Shown: positions 8,667-17,175 of the stretch, piece after piece | Layout of the letters: every line of letters begins with the position of its first letter | How positions within the stretch are numbered: position 1 is the first letter of the stretch | Origin: Streptomyces sp. DvalAA-43 | Lineage (GTDB): Bacteria > Actinomycetota > Actinomycetes > Streptomycetales > Streptomycetaceae | DNA length: 64,000 bases | Reading direction: 5' to 3' | Assembly (NCBI RefSeq): GCF_900091725.1 | Contig: NZ_FMBW01000022.1 | Location: forward strand, 18,657-82,656 | Notes under the pieces: generated by a model | Database searches by the model: none | What the model was told of the DNA's origin: nothing | The model's input: only the letters and a program-made list of their open reading frames with translations | Program-made: the position numbers and the translations under genes

Positions 8667-8723
8667 CCCCGTACCGGTTCCGACATGCCGTCCCACTCCC
8701 CCGTACCGGTTCCGGACATGCCG
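8667..8723. repeat. two direct repeats with core CCCGTACCGGTTC
   Basis: Copies at 8667-8690 and 8699-8723 share CCCCGTACCGGTTCC, then (G)ACATGCCG, with one inserted base in the second copy. The start-to-start spacing is about 32 bases, three helical turns, so a protein bound to both would sit on one face of the DNA. Each core contains the palindrome ACCGGT. Confidence 0.75.
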
Positions 8724-8775
8724 AACGGCCCGCTCCGCCACTTGACTTGGGGGAGACGGGCCGCTCCGGCGTGCG

Positions 8776-10968
8776 TCAGGCCGTCGGCCCGGCCACCGGC
8801 TCGCGGGCTCCCTTCGTGGCGGGTGCGGCGGCCTCCGTCCCGGCGGGCGGGCCCTCCATGCGGTCCAGGCGCAGCGCCGAGTGCAGCCTGCGCAACGGTG
8901 CGGGCGCCCACCAGGTGGCCGCGCCGAGCAGCGCCATCAGCGAGGGCACCAGCAGCGCCCGCACCACGGTGGCGTCCAGCAGGACCGAGAACGCGGCACC
9001 GATCCCCAGCTCCTGGACGAACACCAGCCGGGACATCGCCAGCGCGCCCACCGCGATGCAGAACAGCACGGCGGCGCTGGTGACGGTGGCCCCGATGCTC
9101 GCCAGACCGTCGGCCACCGCCTCCCGGTCGTTCCGGCCCGCGGCCCGCGCCTCCTTGATCCGCCCCAGCAGGAAGACGTTGTAGTCGGTGGAGAGGCCGA
9201 AGGCGAGGGCGAAGACCAGCACGGGCGTGGTGGTCTCCAGGCCGCTGTGGGCGGCGAAACCGAGGTTGCCGTCCTGGAAGGCCCACACCAGGAACCCGAA
9301 CGCGGCACCGGTGGAGAGCAGGTTCATCACCAGGGCCATGAAGGGCAGCAGTACCGATCCGGAGAAGGCGAACAGCAGCAGCACCGTCACGAGTGCGAGT
9401 ACGCCGAAGGCCTCGGGCAGCCGGTCGGCGATACTGCCCCGCTGTGCGAGGAAGTCCGCCGTCGTGCCGGTGTACCGGGCGGTGACGGGAGCGTCCAGGT
9501 CCACGATCCGCTGGCCGGCCTTCAGTGCCGCCGTGTCGAGGGGGTTGCCGGTGAGGATCGCGTCGATCTCCCAGTGTCCCGCGTCCAGGCGCTGCGGCGA
9601 GCCCACCGACTCCACGCCCGGCACGGCGGCGATCCGCCGGGCGTACGCGTCGAGCCCGGACCCGTCCGAGGTGTCGGCGACGATCTGGAAGGGGCTGGCG
9701 GCGAGTTCGTCGAAGTCGGCGGAGAGCCGGGCGGCGACCTGTCCGGCGCTGATGTCCTTGGGCAGCGAGGTCGGGTCGACACCGGTGAACCGCACCCCGA
9801 CGAGCGGGGAGGCGATGAGCAGCAGGACGGCGGTGGCGAGCAGCGCGGAGACCGACGGCCTGCGCATCACCGCCGAGGCCAGCCGGTGCCAGCGCCCGGC
9901 GGTGGCGCGTCCGGCCCCCGCCGTCCGCTGCCAGCGGCGCGGGGCCAGCGCGTTGATCCTCGTGCCCAGCACGGCGAGCAGCGCGGGCAGCCCGAGGAGC
10001 GCGAACAGGGCGGCCGAGACCACGGTGATGACGCCGGCCAATCCCATGGAGCGCAGGTACGGGTGGGGGAAGACCATGATCGCGAGCAGTGCCGCCGCCA
10101 CCGTGAGCGCGCTGAACAGGACGGTGCGGCCGGCCGTGGCGACCGTCCGCCGCAGCGCGTCGGCCCCTGGGCCGTGTGCGGCCAGCTCCTCCCGGTAGCG
10201 GGTGACGATCAGCAGGCCGAAGTCGATGGACAGGCCCAGCCCCAGGGCGAAGGCGAGGCTCATCGCCCCGGTGGAGACGTCCATCATGGTGGTGGCGATC
10301 CGCAGGCCGGCCATGGTGAGCAGCAGGGAGACGATGGCCCCGAGCAAGGGCACGAGGGCCGCCACCAGACCGCGGAAGACCAGGAACAGCGCGATCAGGA
10401 TGATCGGTGTCGCCATCCCCTCGGCCTTGGCCAGGTCGGTGTCGGAGACCTGGGCCACCTGGACGTGGCCGGGTGTGGCGCCGCCGAGCCAGGTCCGGTC
10501 GCGGAGGGCCGGGTCGTCCTTGATGGCCTGCTGGAGCTCCTCCTCGGCCGTCCTGGTCTCGGACTCGGCCATCGGGCGCACGGCACCGACGATCACGGTG
10601 CTGTGCCCGTCGCGGGAGATCAGCGCGGGGTCGGCCGAGTAGTCGAGGACCTGCTTGACCTCGGGCCGGGACTTCAGCAGCCGGCCGGCCGCGGTCACGG
10701 CGGCCGGCGGTGTGCCGGTGCCGGACAGTCGCTCGTCGGTGCGGACCAGCAGCAGATAGCCCTGCTGGGAGTCGATTCCGGTGGCCCGGGTGATGATGTC
10801 GCGCGCGACGACGTTGCCACCGCCCGGGTCGTCGTAGTCGGACAGCCCGTTGGTGAGCTCATTCTGCACGGAACCGCCGAAGACCGCGGCCAGCACGGTG
10901 ATCAGCAGCGTCAATAACAGCGCGACTCGCCGTCGGGCGTGGAGAGCCGAGCTCAGAGCGGAGAACAT
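8776..10968 (-). CDS. MMPL-family (RND) exporter
   Basis: A 730-aa membrane protein with the MmpL layout: one N-terminal membrane segment (VALLLTLLITVLAAVFG), a large extracellular loop, five more segments, then the same pattern repeated. Each half has the conserved acidic membrane motif (ALGLGLSIDFGLLIVTRYRE and ALAFGLSTDYNVFLLGRIKE). Such proteins export lipids and lipidic metabolites with proton motive force, which fits the FAAL-derived products here. Codon 18 is TTA (10915-10917), a bldA signal. It is divergently transcribed from the monooxygenase-P450 pair, and a cluster motif site lies ~95 bases upstream. Confidence 0.93.
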   Translation of the reverse strand: MFSALSSALHARRRVALLLTLLITVLAAVFGGSVQNELTNGLSDYDDPGGGNVVARDIITRATGIDSQQGYLLLVRTDERLSGTGTPPAAVTAAGRLLKSRPEVKQVLDYSADPALISRDGHSTVIVGAVRPMAESETRTAEEELQQAIKDDPALRDRTWLGGATPGHVQVAQVSDTDLAKAEGMATPIILIALFLVFRGLVAALVPLLGAIVSLLLTMAGLRIATTMMDVSTGAMSLAFALGLGLSIDFGLLIVTRYREELAAHGPGADALRRTVATAGRTVLFSALTVAAALLAIMVFPHPYLRSMGLAGVITVVSAALFALLGLPALLAVLGTRINALAPRRWQRTAGAGRATAGRWHRLASAVMRRPSVSALLATAVLLLIASPLVGVRFTGVDPTSLPKDISAGQVAARLSADFDELAASPFQIVADTSDGSGLDAYARRIAAVPGVESVGSPQRLDAGHWEIDAILTGNPLDTAALKAGQRIVDLDAPVTARYTGTTADFLAQRGSIADRLPEAFGVLALVTVLLLFAFSGSVLLPFMALVMNLLSTGAAFGFLVWAFQDGNLGFAAHSGLETTTPVLVFALAFGLSTDYNVFLLGRIKEARAAGRNDREAVADGLASIGATVTSAAVLFCIAVGALAMSRLVFVQELGIGAAFSVLLDATVVRALLVPSLMALLGAATWWAPAPLRRLHSALRLDRMEGPPAGTEAAAPATKGAREPVAGPTA

Positions 10969-11060
10969 CGATCATTCCTTCCGTCGCGCAGCCGTCGGCA
11001 CGGCCAGCGCGGGCGCAGAACAGACACGTGCGCCCCAGCCTGGGCCAGGGCCCTTGGCTC

Positions 11061-11070
11061 TCGCTAAGGG
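11061..11070 (-). promoter_or_regulatory. cluster motif site 3 (CCCTTAGCGA), upstream of MMPL
   Basis: About 95 bases before the MMPL start codon, on the minus strand. Confidence 0.4.
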
Positions 11071-11162
11071 CTGCCCCATGAGGCGTGTCGTACCGGCCTC
11101 ATGACGATCCGTCACTTACCCGAAGGACCCCGTGTTCTCGTCCCCGGGCCGTGTCGCAAGTC

Positions 11163-11175
11163 GGGCTTTAGGGGG
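11163..11175 (+). promoter_or_regulatory. cluster motif site 4 (GGGCTTTAGGGGG), upstream of monooxygenase
   Basis: About 70 bases before the ATG at 11238, on the plus strand. Confidence 0.45.
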
Positions 11176-11237
11176 TGGGCGAAGGGTGGGGGCCAGACCG
11201 TTTCCGCGGACTTCACCGAACACGCGAGGAGCAAGCC

Positions 11238-12512
11238 ATGACAGACACGGCCGGGCCCGGATCGGTGAGTACGCAGGTGTGCATCGTCGGCGCCGGCCCC
11301 GCCGGGCTGACGCTGGCGCTGGAGCTGGCCCGCCGGTCCGTGGCGGTCACCGTGGTGGAGCAGAGTGCCCACTTCAACCGCTCGTTCCGGGGCGAGTCGA
11401 TCTCGCCGGACTCGGTGTGGCTGCTGGAGCGGCTCGGGATCCTGGACAAGGTCCGCGACAGCACCCTGGAAACCCACCGGATGGAGATCCGGGACGGCGG
11501 CCGGCTGGTGCTGAACGCCGAATTCTCGGCCTTCGACCAGCCCTGCCCGTTCCCGATGGAGCTGCCGCAGCCTCCGCTGCTGGCCGCGCTGGCCGAGGAG
11601 GCCGCCGCGCTGCCGGGCTTCACCCTGCTGCGCCGGTCCACGGCGGTGGAGCTGCTGCGGGAGGGCGAGACCGTGACGGGCGTCCGGGTCCGTGGCCCCG
11701 AGGGCGAGACGGAGGTGCGAGCCGCGCTCACGGTGGCGGCGGACGGCCGGTTCAGCAAGGTCCGCGAGATGGCGGGGCTGCCGTACGAGAAGATCCCGCT
11801 GGAACGGGACTTCGTCTGGTTCAAGGTGCCGCAGCCCGAGGTCTGGGACCCGCACACCTACCGGGTCCGCATCAACGGCGACCGGCACGGGCTGTTCATC
11901 CCGACCGTGCCCGACCTGGTGCGGGTGGGTTTCAACATCCCCAAGGGCGGGCTGCGGGAGATGCGCAAGCAGGGCATCGATTCGCTGTACGCCCGGGTCG
12001 ACGAACTCGCCCCGGAGGTCTCCGAGGGTGTGCGGACGTCCGTCACCAGCTGGTCCGACACCTCCATGCTGGACATCTTCACGACCGTGGTGCCGCGTTG
12101 GTCGCTGCCCGGCCTGGTGCTGGTGGGCGACGCCGCGCACACCCTGACCCCGGTACTGGGGCAGGGCGTCAACCATGCGATCGCCGATGCGGTGGTGCTG
12201 GCGCCGCTGGCCGCCAAGGCCCTCGCCGGTGGCGGCCCCGACTCGCTGCTCGTCGCCTGCCGGCGGTTCCAGCAGGCCCGGGAGGAGCATGTGGCCCGTT
12301 CCCGGGGCCTGCAGATGCGCCAGGAACGGGCGTTCGCGCTCGGCGATCCCGCAAAGGTGGCGCTGCGCCGGCTGGCCTACCGCCTGGTGAGCTCCAACGG
12401 CTTCCTCAAACGCAAGATCGTGGCGGGCATCTACTACCCGCTCCAGGAAGCACACCGCAGCGGGCGCGCCGTGCTGCCCGTGGCTCCCCGTCCCACCAGC
12501 TCCCTGAGCTGA
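11238..12512 (+). CDS. class A FAD-dependent monooxygenase
   Basis: A 424-aa flavoprotein of the p-hydroxybenzoate hydroxylase fold. It shows the dinucleotide motif VCIVGAGPAGLTLALELARR at the N-terminus, the middle DG motif (VAADGRFSKVREMAG) and the FAD-ribityl motif LVGDAAHTLTPVLGQGVNHA. It uses NAD(P)H, FAD and oxygen to hydroxylate or epoxidise a small molecule, presumably an intermediate or the finished product of the cluster. The ATG at 11238 has an AGGAGC site. The P450 gene begins 33 bases after the stop, so the two oxygenases are likely co-transcribed and act in one tailoring sequence. Substrate unknown. Confidence 0.92.
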   Translation: MTDTAGPGSVSTQVCIVGAGPAGLTLALELARRSVAVTVVEQSAHFNRSFRGESISPDSVWLLERLGILDKVRDSTLETHRMEIRDGGRLVLNAEFSAFDQPCPFPMELPQPPLLAALAEEAAALPGFTLLRRSTAVELLREGETVTGVRVRGPEGETEVRAALTVAADGRFSKVREMAGLPYEKIPLERDFVWFKVPQPEVWDPHTYRVRINGDRHGLFIPTVPDLVRVGFNIPKGGLREMRKQGIDSLYARVDELAPEVSEGVRTSVTSWSDTSMLDIFTTVVPRWSLPGLVLVGDAAHTLTPVLGQGVNHAIADAVVLAPLAAKALAGGGPDSLLVACRRFQQAREEHVARSRGLQMRQERAFALGDPAKVALRRLAYRLVSSNGFLKRKIVAGIYYPLQEAHRSGRAVLPVAPRPTSSLS

Positions 12513-12544
12513 CCGTCATTCACCGAATCGGAGAGGAACGACCG

Positions 12545-13771
12545 ATGACCGCACAGCCCGACGCAGCACCTTCCCCGGACAGCCAGGAGGTGCTCGCCTA
12601 CCCGTTCGAGCGCGAGTCCGCGATGCAGGCCTGCCCGGTCTACGGCCACCTGCGGGAGAACCAGCCGGTCGCCGAGGTGCGCATGCCCAGCGGCGACCAC
12701 GCCTACCTGGCCACTCGCTACGACGACGTGCGCACCGTGTTCTCGGACCCGCGGTTCAGCCGCGCCGCCACCCTGGAGGACGGCGCGCCCCGGCTCGCGG
12801 CGGCGCCGCAGAAGTTCAAGAGCCTGCTGAACATGGATCCGCCGGAGCACACCCGCGTCCGCAGGCTGGTCTCCCGGGAGTTCACCGTCCGACGTGTGGC
12901 CGCCCTCCGGCCGCGGATCCAGGAGCACACCGACGCGCTGCTGGACGCCATGGCGAAGAGCGAGGGGCCGGTGGACCTCATCCCGGCGCTGGCCTTCCCG
13001 CTGCCGGTGACCGTGATCTGCGAGCTGCTCGGGGTGCCGTTCGAGGACCGGGACAAGTTCTCCGCCTGGTCCAGCGCGTTCCTGGCGACCACGTCGCGGA
13101 CCAAGGAGGAGATGCTGGCGGCCCAGACCGGCCTGGTCACCTACCTGTCCGAGCTGGTCGCGTCCAAGCGGGAGCAGCCGGACGAGGGCCTGCTGTCCGC
13201 CCTGGTCTCCATCCACGACGAGGACGGTGACCGGCTCAGCCACGAGGAGCTGATCTTCCTCGGGATCAGCCTGCTGGTGGCGGGTCACGAGACCACCGTC
13301 AACCAGATCGCCAACAGTGTGGTCGCGCTGCTCACCAGCCCGGAGCGCCTGGCCGAGCTCCAGGCGGACCCGTCGCTGATCGACGCCGCGGTGGAGGAGC
13401 TGCTGCGCGCCTACCCGCCGGGCGACGAGGGGCTGCTGCGGATCACCACCGAGGAGGTCGAGCTGGGCGGCGTGGTGATCCCGAAGGGCTGCGCGGTCCT
13501 GCCCGGTCTGGCGTCGGCCAACCGCGACCACCGTCAGTTCACCGACCCGGACGAGCTCGACTTCCACCGCCCCAGCAACGCGCACTTCGCGTTCAGCCAC
13601 GGCACGCACTACTGCATCGGTGCGGGGCTCGCCCGGCTGGAGCTGCAGATCGCGATCGGCACGCTGTTCCAGCGCTTCCCCACCCTGAAGCTGGCCGTGG
13701 CGCCCGAGGACCTGCCGCGTCCCTCGGGGATGCTGGTGCACGGCATCACCTCGCTGCCCGTGGAATGGTGA
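12545..13771 (+). CDS. cytochrome P450 (bacterial class I, CYP105/107-like)
   Basis: 408 aa. I-helix oxygen motif LLVAGHETT, K-helix ExxR (EELLRAYPP), and the haem ligand loop FSHGTHYCIGAG with Cys about residue 357. The length and motifs are those of soluble Streptomyces P450s that take electrons from ferredoxin. No ferredoxin gene is adjacent, so a genomic one must serve. A GAGAGGAA ribosome site precedes the ATG. It is probably a tailoring hydroxylase acting together with the flavin monooxygenase upstream; a terminator hairpin follows the stop codon. Confidence 0.95.
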   Translation: MTAQPDAAPSPDSQEVLAYPFERESAMQACPVYGHLRENQPVAEVRMPSGDHAYLATRYDDVRTVFSDPRFSRAATLEDGAPRLAAAPQKFKSLLNMDPPEHTRVRRLVSREFTVRRVAALRPRIQEHTDALLDAMAKSEGPVDLIPALAFPLPVTVICELLGVPFEDRDKFSAWSSAFLATTSRTKEEMLAAQTGLVTYLSELVASKREQPDEGLLSALVSIHDEDGDRLSHEELIFLGISLLVAGHETTVNQIANSVVALLTSPERLAELQADPSLIDAAVEELLRAYPPGDEGLLRITTEEVELGGVVIPKGCAVLPGLASANRDHRQFTDPDELDFHRPSNAHFAFSHGTHYCIGAGLARLELQIAIGTLFQRFPTLKLAVAPEDLPRPSGMLVHGITSLPVEW

Positions 13772-13796
13772 CCTCCGCCCTCCCGCCGTCCTGACA

Positions 13797-13830
13797 GCGA
13801 GAAGCCCCCGGTCCCCCGGGGGCTTCTCGC
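13797..13830. terminator. terminator hairpin after P450
   Basis: Perfect 15-bp arms (GCGAGAAGCCCCCGG / CCGGGGGCTTCTCGC) around a TCCC loop, 25 bases after the P450 stop. Confidence 0.9.
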
Positions 13831-13865
13831 CGTCGGTGCGCCGGGCCACCGGCCCGCGGCGGCGG

Positions 13866-13912
13866 CGCGGTCGCGGTCGCGGACGCAGTCGCAGTCGCAG
13901 TCGCAGTCGCGT
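13866..13912. repeat. hexanucleotide tandem repeat, GCGGTC / GCAGTC units
   Basis: About seven to eight 6-bp units (GCGGTC twice, GCGGAC, GCAGTC four times) lying between two terminator hairpins. No gene overlaps them; likely slippage-prone spacer DNA. Confidence 0.85.
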
Positions 13913-13954
13913 GCAGGAGATCCGATCACGCCGGGGTACCCCCGGTACGCGAGA

Positions 13955-13995
13955 AGCTCCCGGGCCGACGAGGGGATCTCGTCGGCCCGGGAGCT
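13955..13995. terminator. terminator hairpin for the ACP/decarboxylase operon
   Basis: Perfect 18-bp arms (AGCTCCCGGGCCGACGAG and its complement) around GGGAT, 25 bases beyond the stop of the 60-aa minus-strand gene. With 13797-13830 it insulates the convergent P450 and KASIII operons. Confidence 0.9.
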
Positions 13996-14019
13996 CTCTG
14001 CGGCGCGGAGGGCGGCGGC

Positions 14020-14202
14020 TCAGTGGTCGGCTTCCGCCTTGGTCCGGTGCGGTTCCTCCGGTCCGGGGTCCGTGGTGGCCTCGGTCGTGGCGGCCACGGC
14101 CTCGTCGGCGGGCTGTTCCCCGGCGGCCTGCCGCCGGCGTCTGCGGGAGCGGAACCAGAACGCCAGGCGGACCGCGATCGCGGCGATCGCCGCGGAGATC
14201 AC
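14020..14202 (-). CDS. small 60-aa protein with one hydrophobic segment
   Basis: Begins with a short hydrophobic stretch (MISAAIAAIAVRLAFWF), then an arginine run (RSRRRRR) and an acidic, proline-rich tail. This looks like a single-span or peripheral membrane peptide. The GTG start overlaps the stop of a ten-codon reading frame (14199-14231) that has the stronger ribosome site, so translation is probably by re-initiation. It is the last gene of the KASIII-decarboxylase-ACP operon. No function can be given. Confidence 0.5.
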   Translation of the reverse strand: MISAAIAAIAVRLAFWFRSRRRRRQAAGEQPADEAVAATTEATTDPGPEEPHRTKAEADH

Positions 14203-14231
14203 CGCCTGCTCCGGAACTGGATGGGGCGCAT
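14199..14231 (-). CDS. possible 10-codon leader peptide (MRPIQFRSRR)
   Basis: ATG at 14231 has an AGGAG site four bases upstream (ACAGGAGTCCCC). The frame ends after ten codons in a TGA that overlaps the GTG start of the 60-aa gene (GTGA). It may couple that gene to the ACP or be a leader; it could also be a fortuitous frame. Confidence 0.35.
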   Translation of the reverse strand: MRPIQFRSRR

Positions 14232-14278
14232 GGGGACTCCTGTACTGGCGCGGGAACGGGAGAACGGTCGGGGCGGCG

Positions 14279-14566
14279 TCAGGCCGCGTCGACCGACCGC
14301 CCCGCGCGCAGCGCGGAGACCACGTCCCACAGCTGTGCCGGGGTGGCGAAGGTGTCCGCCACCAGGTTCTCGTCGGGGATGCTGATCCCGTACGCCTGCT
14401 CCACCTGTACCAGGAGCTCGACCATGGCGAGCGAGTCCAGGCCCGCGGCGCGGAGACTGGCGTCGGCCGCGAGCGGGCCCCGGGCCGCGAGCCGGGGCAG
14501 GGTCTGGTGCAGCAGGTCCTCGAAGGCCGGGTCCCAGGGGCCGGCCTGCCGGTTCTCGTCGGTCAT
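14279..14566 (-). CDS. acyl carrier protein of the decarboxylase cassette
   Basis: A 95-aa carrier protein with the attachment motif AAGLDSLAMVEL (Ser about residue 46). It starts seven bases after the decarboxylase stop. In butirosin (BtrI/BtrK) and fluvirucin (FlvL/FlvO) pathways a PLP decarboxylase of the neighbouring type works on an aminoacyl chain carried by a dedicated ACP; this protein probably has that role, with the AMP ligase at 19830-21413 as the loading enzyme. Function assigned by context. Confidence 0.92.
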   Translation of the reverse strand: MTDENRQAGPWDPAFEDLLHQTLPRLAARGPLAADASLRAAGLDSLAMVELLVQVEQAYGISIPDENLVADTFATPAQLWDVVSALRAGRSVDAA

Positions 14567-14573
14567 GACGGTT

Positions 14574-15851
14574 CTACCTCCGTACGGTGGGGGGTTCGGG
14601 TCGGTGCGCGGATGCGCCGGTGGCGGGCTCCAGGGCGTGGCGCCGCAGCGCCAGCCGGGTGGCCGAGACCACGCGGTCGCCGTCGGTGAGCACCTCGGCC
14701 GGGGCCGGGTGGCCGAGGAAGCCGAGCAGGCTCGCGCTGAGGCCGTACGCGCCCGCGTTGGGCACGGCGAGCAGGTCCCCGGAGCGGACCCCGGGCAGCT
14801 CCACCGCGCGGGCCAGGATGTCGGCCGGTGTGCACAGCGGACCGGCCAGGGTCACCGGTGCGGCCGGTTCGGGCTCCTCGGGCCGGGCCGGGCCGGTGGG
14901 CTGGGCCCGCAGGGGCAGCAGCCTGCCGAGACCGGACAGTCCCCCGAGGTGGTTGATCCCGGCGTCGAGCACCGCGTAGGTGCTGCCCCGGCTCGGCTTG
15001 ACGTCGGTCACGGTGCACAGCAGCCGCCCGCTGTCGCCGACCAGGTACCGGCCGGACTCGAAGGCCACCACCGGCTCCCCGTCGCGCCAGCCGGGCAGGC
15101 TCTCGTCCAGCACCTCGGCCAGCGCCTCGCGCAGCCGCCGGTACACCGGTCGCTCACCCGCCGTCGCGTACGGGCAGGCGAAGCCGCCGCCGAGGTCCAG
15201 CAGCCTGAGCTGGATGCCCAGTTGGTCACGGAGCTGGGCGGCGGTGCGCACGCTCTGGGCCAGTTCGGCGATCAGGCCGTCCTCGTCGGCGGCGTTGGTC
15301 AGCGGGAAGAAGTGCAGCCCGACGACGCGGGTGCCGGGGACCAGCAGCCGGTGCGCGTCCTTCGCGAGCCAGTCCAGGTCGAAGCCGAACTGGGAGGGCC
15401 CGCCGGTCATCCGCAGCCCGGCGGTGCCCGGTGCCCCGGCGGCGTTGATGCGCAGCACACAGTCCGCGACCGCGCCGTGGGCGGCCGCCGCCGCGCCGAT
15501 CCGCTCCAGATCGCCGAAGGACTCGGTGGAGAAGGCCCGCACTCCGGCGCGGATCGCCTCGTCCAGTTCGACCGGCACCTTCCCCGGCCCGGAGTACAGC
15601 AGCTCCCCCGCCGGGTGTCCGGCCTCCAGCGCGGCGGCCAGTTCGCCCCGCGAGGTGACCTCGGCGTGCACCCCGCCGCGGCGCAGCTCGGCGACCAGTC
15701 CGGGGTGCGGGTTGGCCTTGAGGGAGTAGTAGACCCGGGAGGGCTGCGGCAGGGCTTCGCGCAGATCCTGGGCCGCCGCCCGGACCCGGGCCAGGTCGTA
15801 GACGTAGAGCGGACTGCCGTACGCCGAGACGAGCTCAGGATCCGTGACCAT
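14574..15851 (-). CDS. PLP-dependent type III decarboxylase, aminoacyl-ACP decarboxylase type
   Basis: A 425-aa alanine-racemase-fold decarboxylase. The PLP lysine lies in YYSLKANPHP (Lys45); GLHFF, LDLGGGFACPY (phosphate loop) and a C-terminal NAGAYGLSASLLGFLGHP complete the pattern, though the usual catalytic CD(E)S segment is altered to GPLCTPADIL. Relatives include diaminopimelate decarboxylase and BtrK/FlvO, which decarboxylate aminoacyl-S-ACP. Since an ACP follows directly and a free-standing AMP ligase is nearby, decarboxylation of a carrier-bound amino acid to an amine starter (beta-alanyl, GABA-like or similar) is the best guess. Exosortase-A loci contain a comparable ligase-ACP-decarboxylase trio. 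Confidence 0.85.
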   Translation of the reverse strand: MVTDPELVSAYGSPLYVYDLARVRAAAQDLREALPQPSRVYYSLKANPHPGLVAELRRGGVHAEVTSRGELAAALEAGHPAGELLYSGPGKVPVELDEAIRAGVRAFSTESFGDLERIGAAAAAHGAVADCVLRINAAGAPGTAGLRMTGGPSQFGFDLDWLAKDAHRLLVPGTRVVGLHFFPLTNAADEDGLIAELAQSVRTAAQLRDQLGIQLRLLDLGGGFACPYATAGERPVYRRLREALAEVLDESLPGWRDGEPVVAFESGRYLVGDSGRLLCTVTDVKPSRGSTYAVLDAGINHLGGLSGLGRLLPLRAQPTGPARPEEPEPAAPVTLAGPLCTPADILARAVELPGVRSGDLLAVPNAGAYGLSASLLGFLGHPAPAEVLTDGDRVVSATRLALRRHALEPATGASAHRPEPPTVRR

Positions 15852-15899
15852 GGAGGTCCTTCCGTGACAGCGCGCGGGCGGCGGGAGTGAGCGGCCGGG

Positions 15900-16958
15900 T
15901 CACGGACCCACCTCGGTGCCGGGGCCGCCGGCGGCCTGCCAGTCGGGCTCCGCCACGATCTCCAGCACCGCGCAGGTGCAGGTGAAGCCGGAACCGCTGC
16001 CGACCAGCAGCACCTTGTCGCCGACGCGCAGCGCGCCGGTCTCGGCCAGGTCGTTGAGTCCGGCGAACTGGTCGGCGGCGCCGAGGTGGCCGGCGCGGCG
16101 GGCGAACTCCCAGGTGGTGCGCTCCTCGGTGACGCCGAGCATCTTCTGTACCTGCCACTCCATCTTGCTGCGCCCGGTCGCCGGGATGACCGTCCAGGCC
16201 AGGCCCTGCCGGTCGGTGCCGGCGTCGGTGAGGGCGGTGTCGATGGCCTCGCCGACCACGGCGACGAGGCGCTCGGTCGCCTCCCGCAGGCTGCCGTGCT
16301 TCTGTATGTAGTGACCGACCCGCTCGCTGAGGGTCTCCTGCTCGCCCTGCGGCAGCGGCTCGAAGCCCTTGCCCCGGACGACCGCTTCCAGGGAGTTGTT
16401 CGAGACCGTCGCGGTCGACACCAGCTTGGCGAAGCCGCGCTGGTTGGACAGCACCACCGCGGCGGCGCCGTCACCGTAGACGATGCCCTGCTCCTGCCGC
16501 CACCGGCGCATCAGCGGCGCGCCGAACCGGTCGGCGGTGCTGAGCACCGCGCTGGTGCCCGGCGCGGCCGACTCCAGCCGGTGGGCGGCGAGTTCGAGTC
16601 CGGCGAGACCGGCATTGCACTCCTGCTTCAGCTCCACCGCCGTCACACGGGTGCCGACGGCGTGGTTGGCCACGTAGGAGGCCACCGGCCAGCCCTCGAT
16701 GCCCTGGAAGTAGATGTAGCTGTGCACCAGGAGCGGGACGTCCTCGGGCGAGGCCCCGGACCGCTTGAGCGCGGTGGTCACGGCCTGCACGGCCATGTCG
16801 GGCGGTGCGACGTCGTCGGGGGCCACCCGGACCGACAGCAGCCCGTCGGCCTCGAACTGCTCGGGGTCGTACTCTCCCGAGTCGACGGCGGAGCGCGCGG
16901 ATACTGCCGGAGGCAGCCAGGCCCCGGTCCCCGACACGTACATGTTTTGCCAGCGCAT
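15900..16958 (-). CDS. KASIII-like acyltransferase
   Basis: 352 aa with the FabH/thiolase fold. The nucleophile is Cys114 (KQECNAGLAG). The histidine of the usual HQAN motif is missing (VIPATGRSKME, residues ~257-266) and the GN(T)S asparagine position reads GHLGAAD (His291, Asp296). That pattern resembles KASIII-like acyltransferases such as CerJ, which esterify rather than condense. It begins the operon with the decarboxylase and ACP, so it may transfer the decarboxylated aminoacyl group from that ACP to an acceptor. The ATG at 16958 has a GGAGG site. A decarboxylating condensation role cannot be excluded. Confidence 0.8.
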   Translation of the reverse strand: MRWQNMYVSGTGAWLPPAVSARSAVDSGEYDPEQFEADGLLSVRVAPDDVAPPDMAVQAVTTALKRSGASPEDVPLLVHSYIYFQGIEGWPVASYVANHAVGTRVTAVELKQECNAGLAGLELAAHRLESAAPGTSAVLSTADRFGAPLMRRWRQEQGIVYGDGAAAVVLSNQRGFAKLVSTATVSNNSLEAVVRGKGFEPLPQGEQETLSERVGHYIQKHGSLREATERLVAVVGEAIDTALTDAGTDRQGLAWTVIPATGRSKMEWQVQKMLGVTEERTTWEFARRAGHLGAADQFAGLNDLAETGALRVGDKVLLVGSGSGFTCTCAVLEIVAEPDWQAAGGPGTEVGP

Positions 16959-17050
16959 TGGGCCTCCATTCCTCGTGACGGCTCGCCAGGCAATGGAGCT
17001 TCGCCCCACCCCGCCGTCACCGGCATCCTCCAAGCGCCGACTTGGGCGAC

Positions 17051-17059
17051 GCTAAAACG
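17051..17059 (-). promoter_or_regulatory. cluster motif site 5 (CGTTTTAGC), upstream of KASIII
   Basis: About 93 bases before the KASIII start, in the divergent region shared with the MFS gene. Confidence 0.45.
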
Positions 17060-17098
17060 AACGCCCGGATCCGCGGGTGGCCGCGGGCGCACAAGCCC

Positions 17099-17108
17099 GG
17101 CTTCAGCC
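17099..17108 (+). promoter_or_regulatory. cluster motif-like site 6 (GGCTTCAGCC), upstream of MFS
   Basis: Differs from the motif by one base and sits ~70 bases before the MFS start, the same spacing as site 4. Confidence 0.3.
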
Positions 17109-17175
17109 CGGCGGCCGATTCTGGGGGCGCGGCGGCCGCGATCGCGAGCCGCCCCGCCTACGACAGGAGCCGAGC

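Larger units (their letters stand above)
8549..8775. promoter_or_regulatory. promoter region of the FkbH operon
   Basis: 227 bases without a gene between the stop of the MMPL gene and the FkbH start. It holds two direct copies of a CGTACCGGTTC element (8667-8723) and a palindromic element (8595-8606). Both fit operators of the FkbH transcript. Confidence 0.55.
10969..11237. promoter_or_regulatory. divergent promoter region, MMPL / monooxygenase
   Basis: 269 bases between divergent starts. One motif copy points each way (11061-11070 toward MMPL, 11163-11175 toward the monooxygenase). Nothing else recognisable. Confidence 0.6.

Noticed and set aside
11132..12541. N-terminal extension of the P450 over the monooxygenase gene
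   Set aside because: It is the wrong frame of the flavoprotein gene; the P450 fold begins at 12545.
13866..13912. Hexamer repeats as a CRISPR-like array
   Set aside because: Units are contiguous 6-mers with no spacers.
6611..16958. FkbH + KASIII-like + ACP as a tetronate-forming set
   Set aside because: The E2-like acyltransferase and the hydrolase of tetronate cassettes are missing, the genes are in different operons, and the KASIII-like enzyme lacks the condensing histidine and asparagine.
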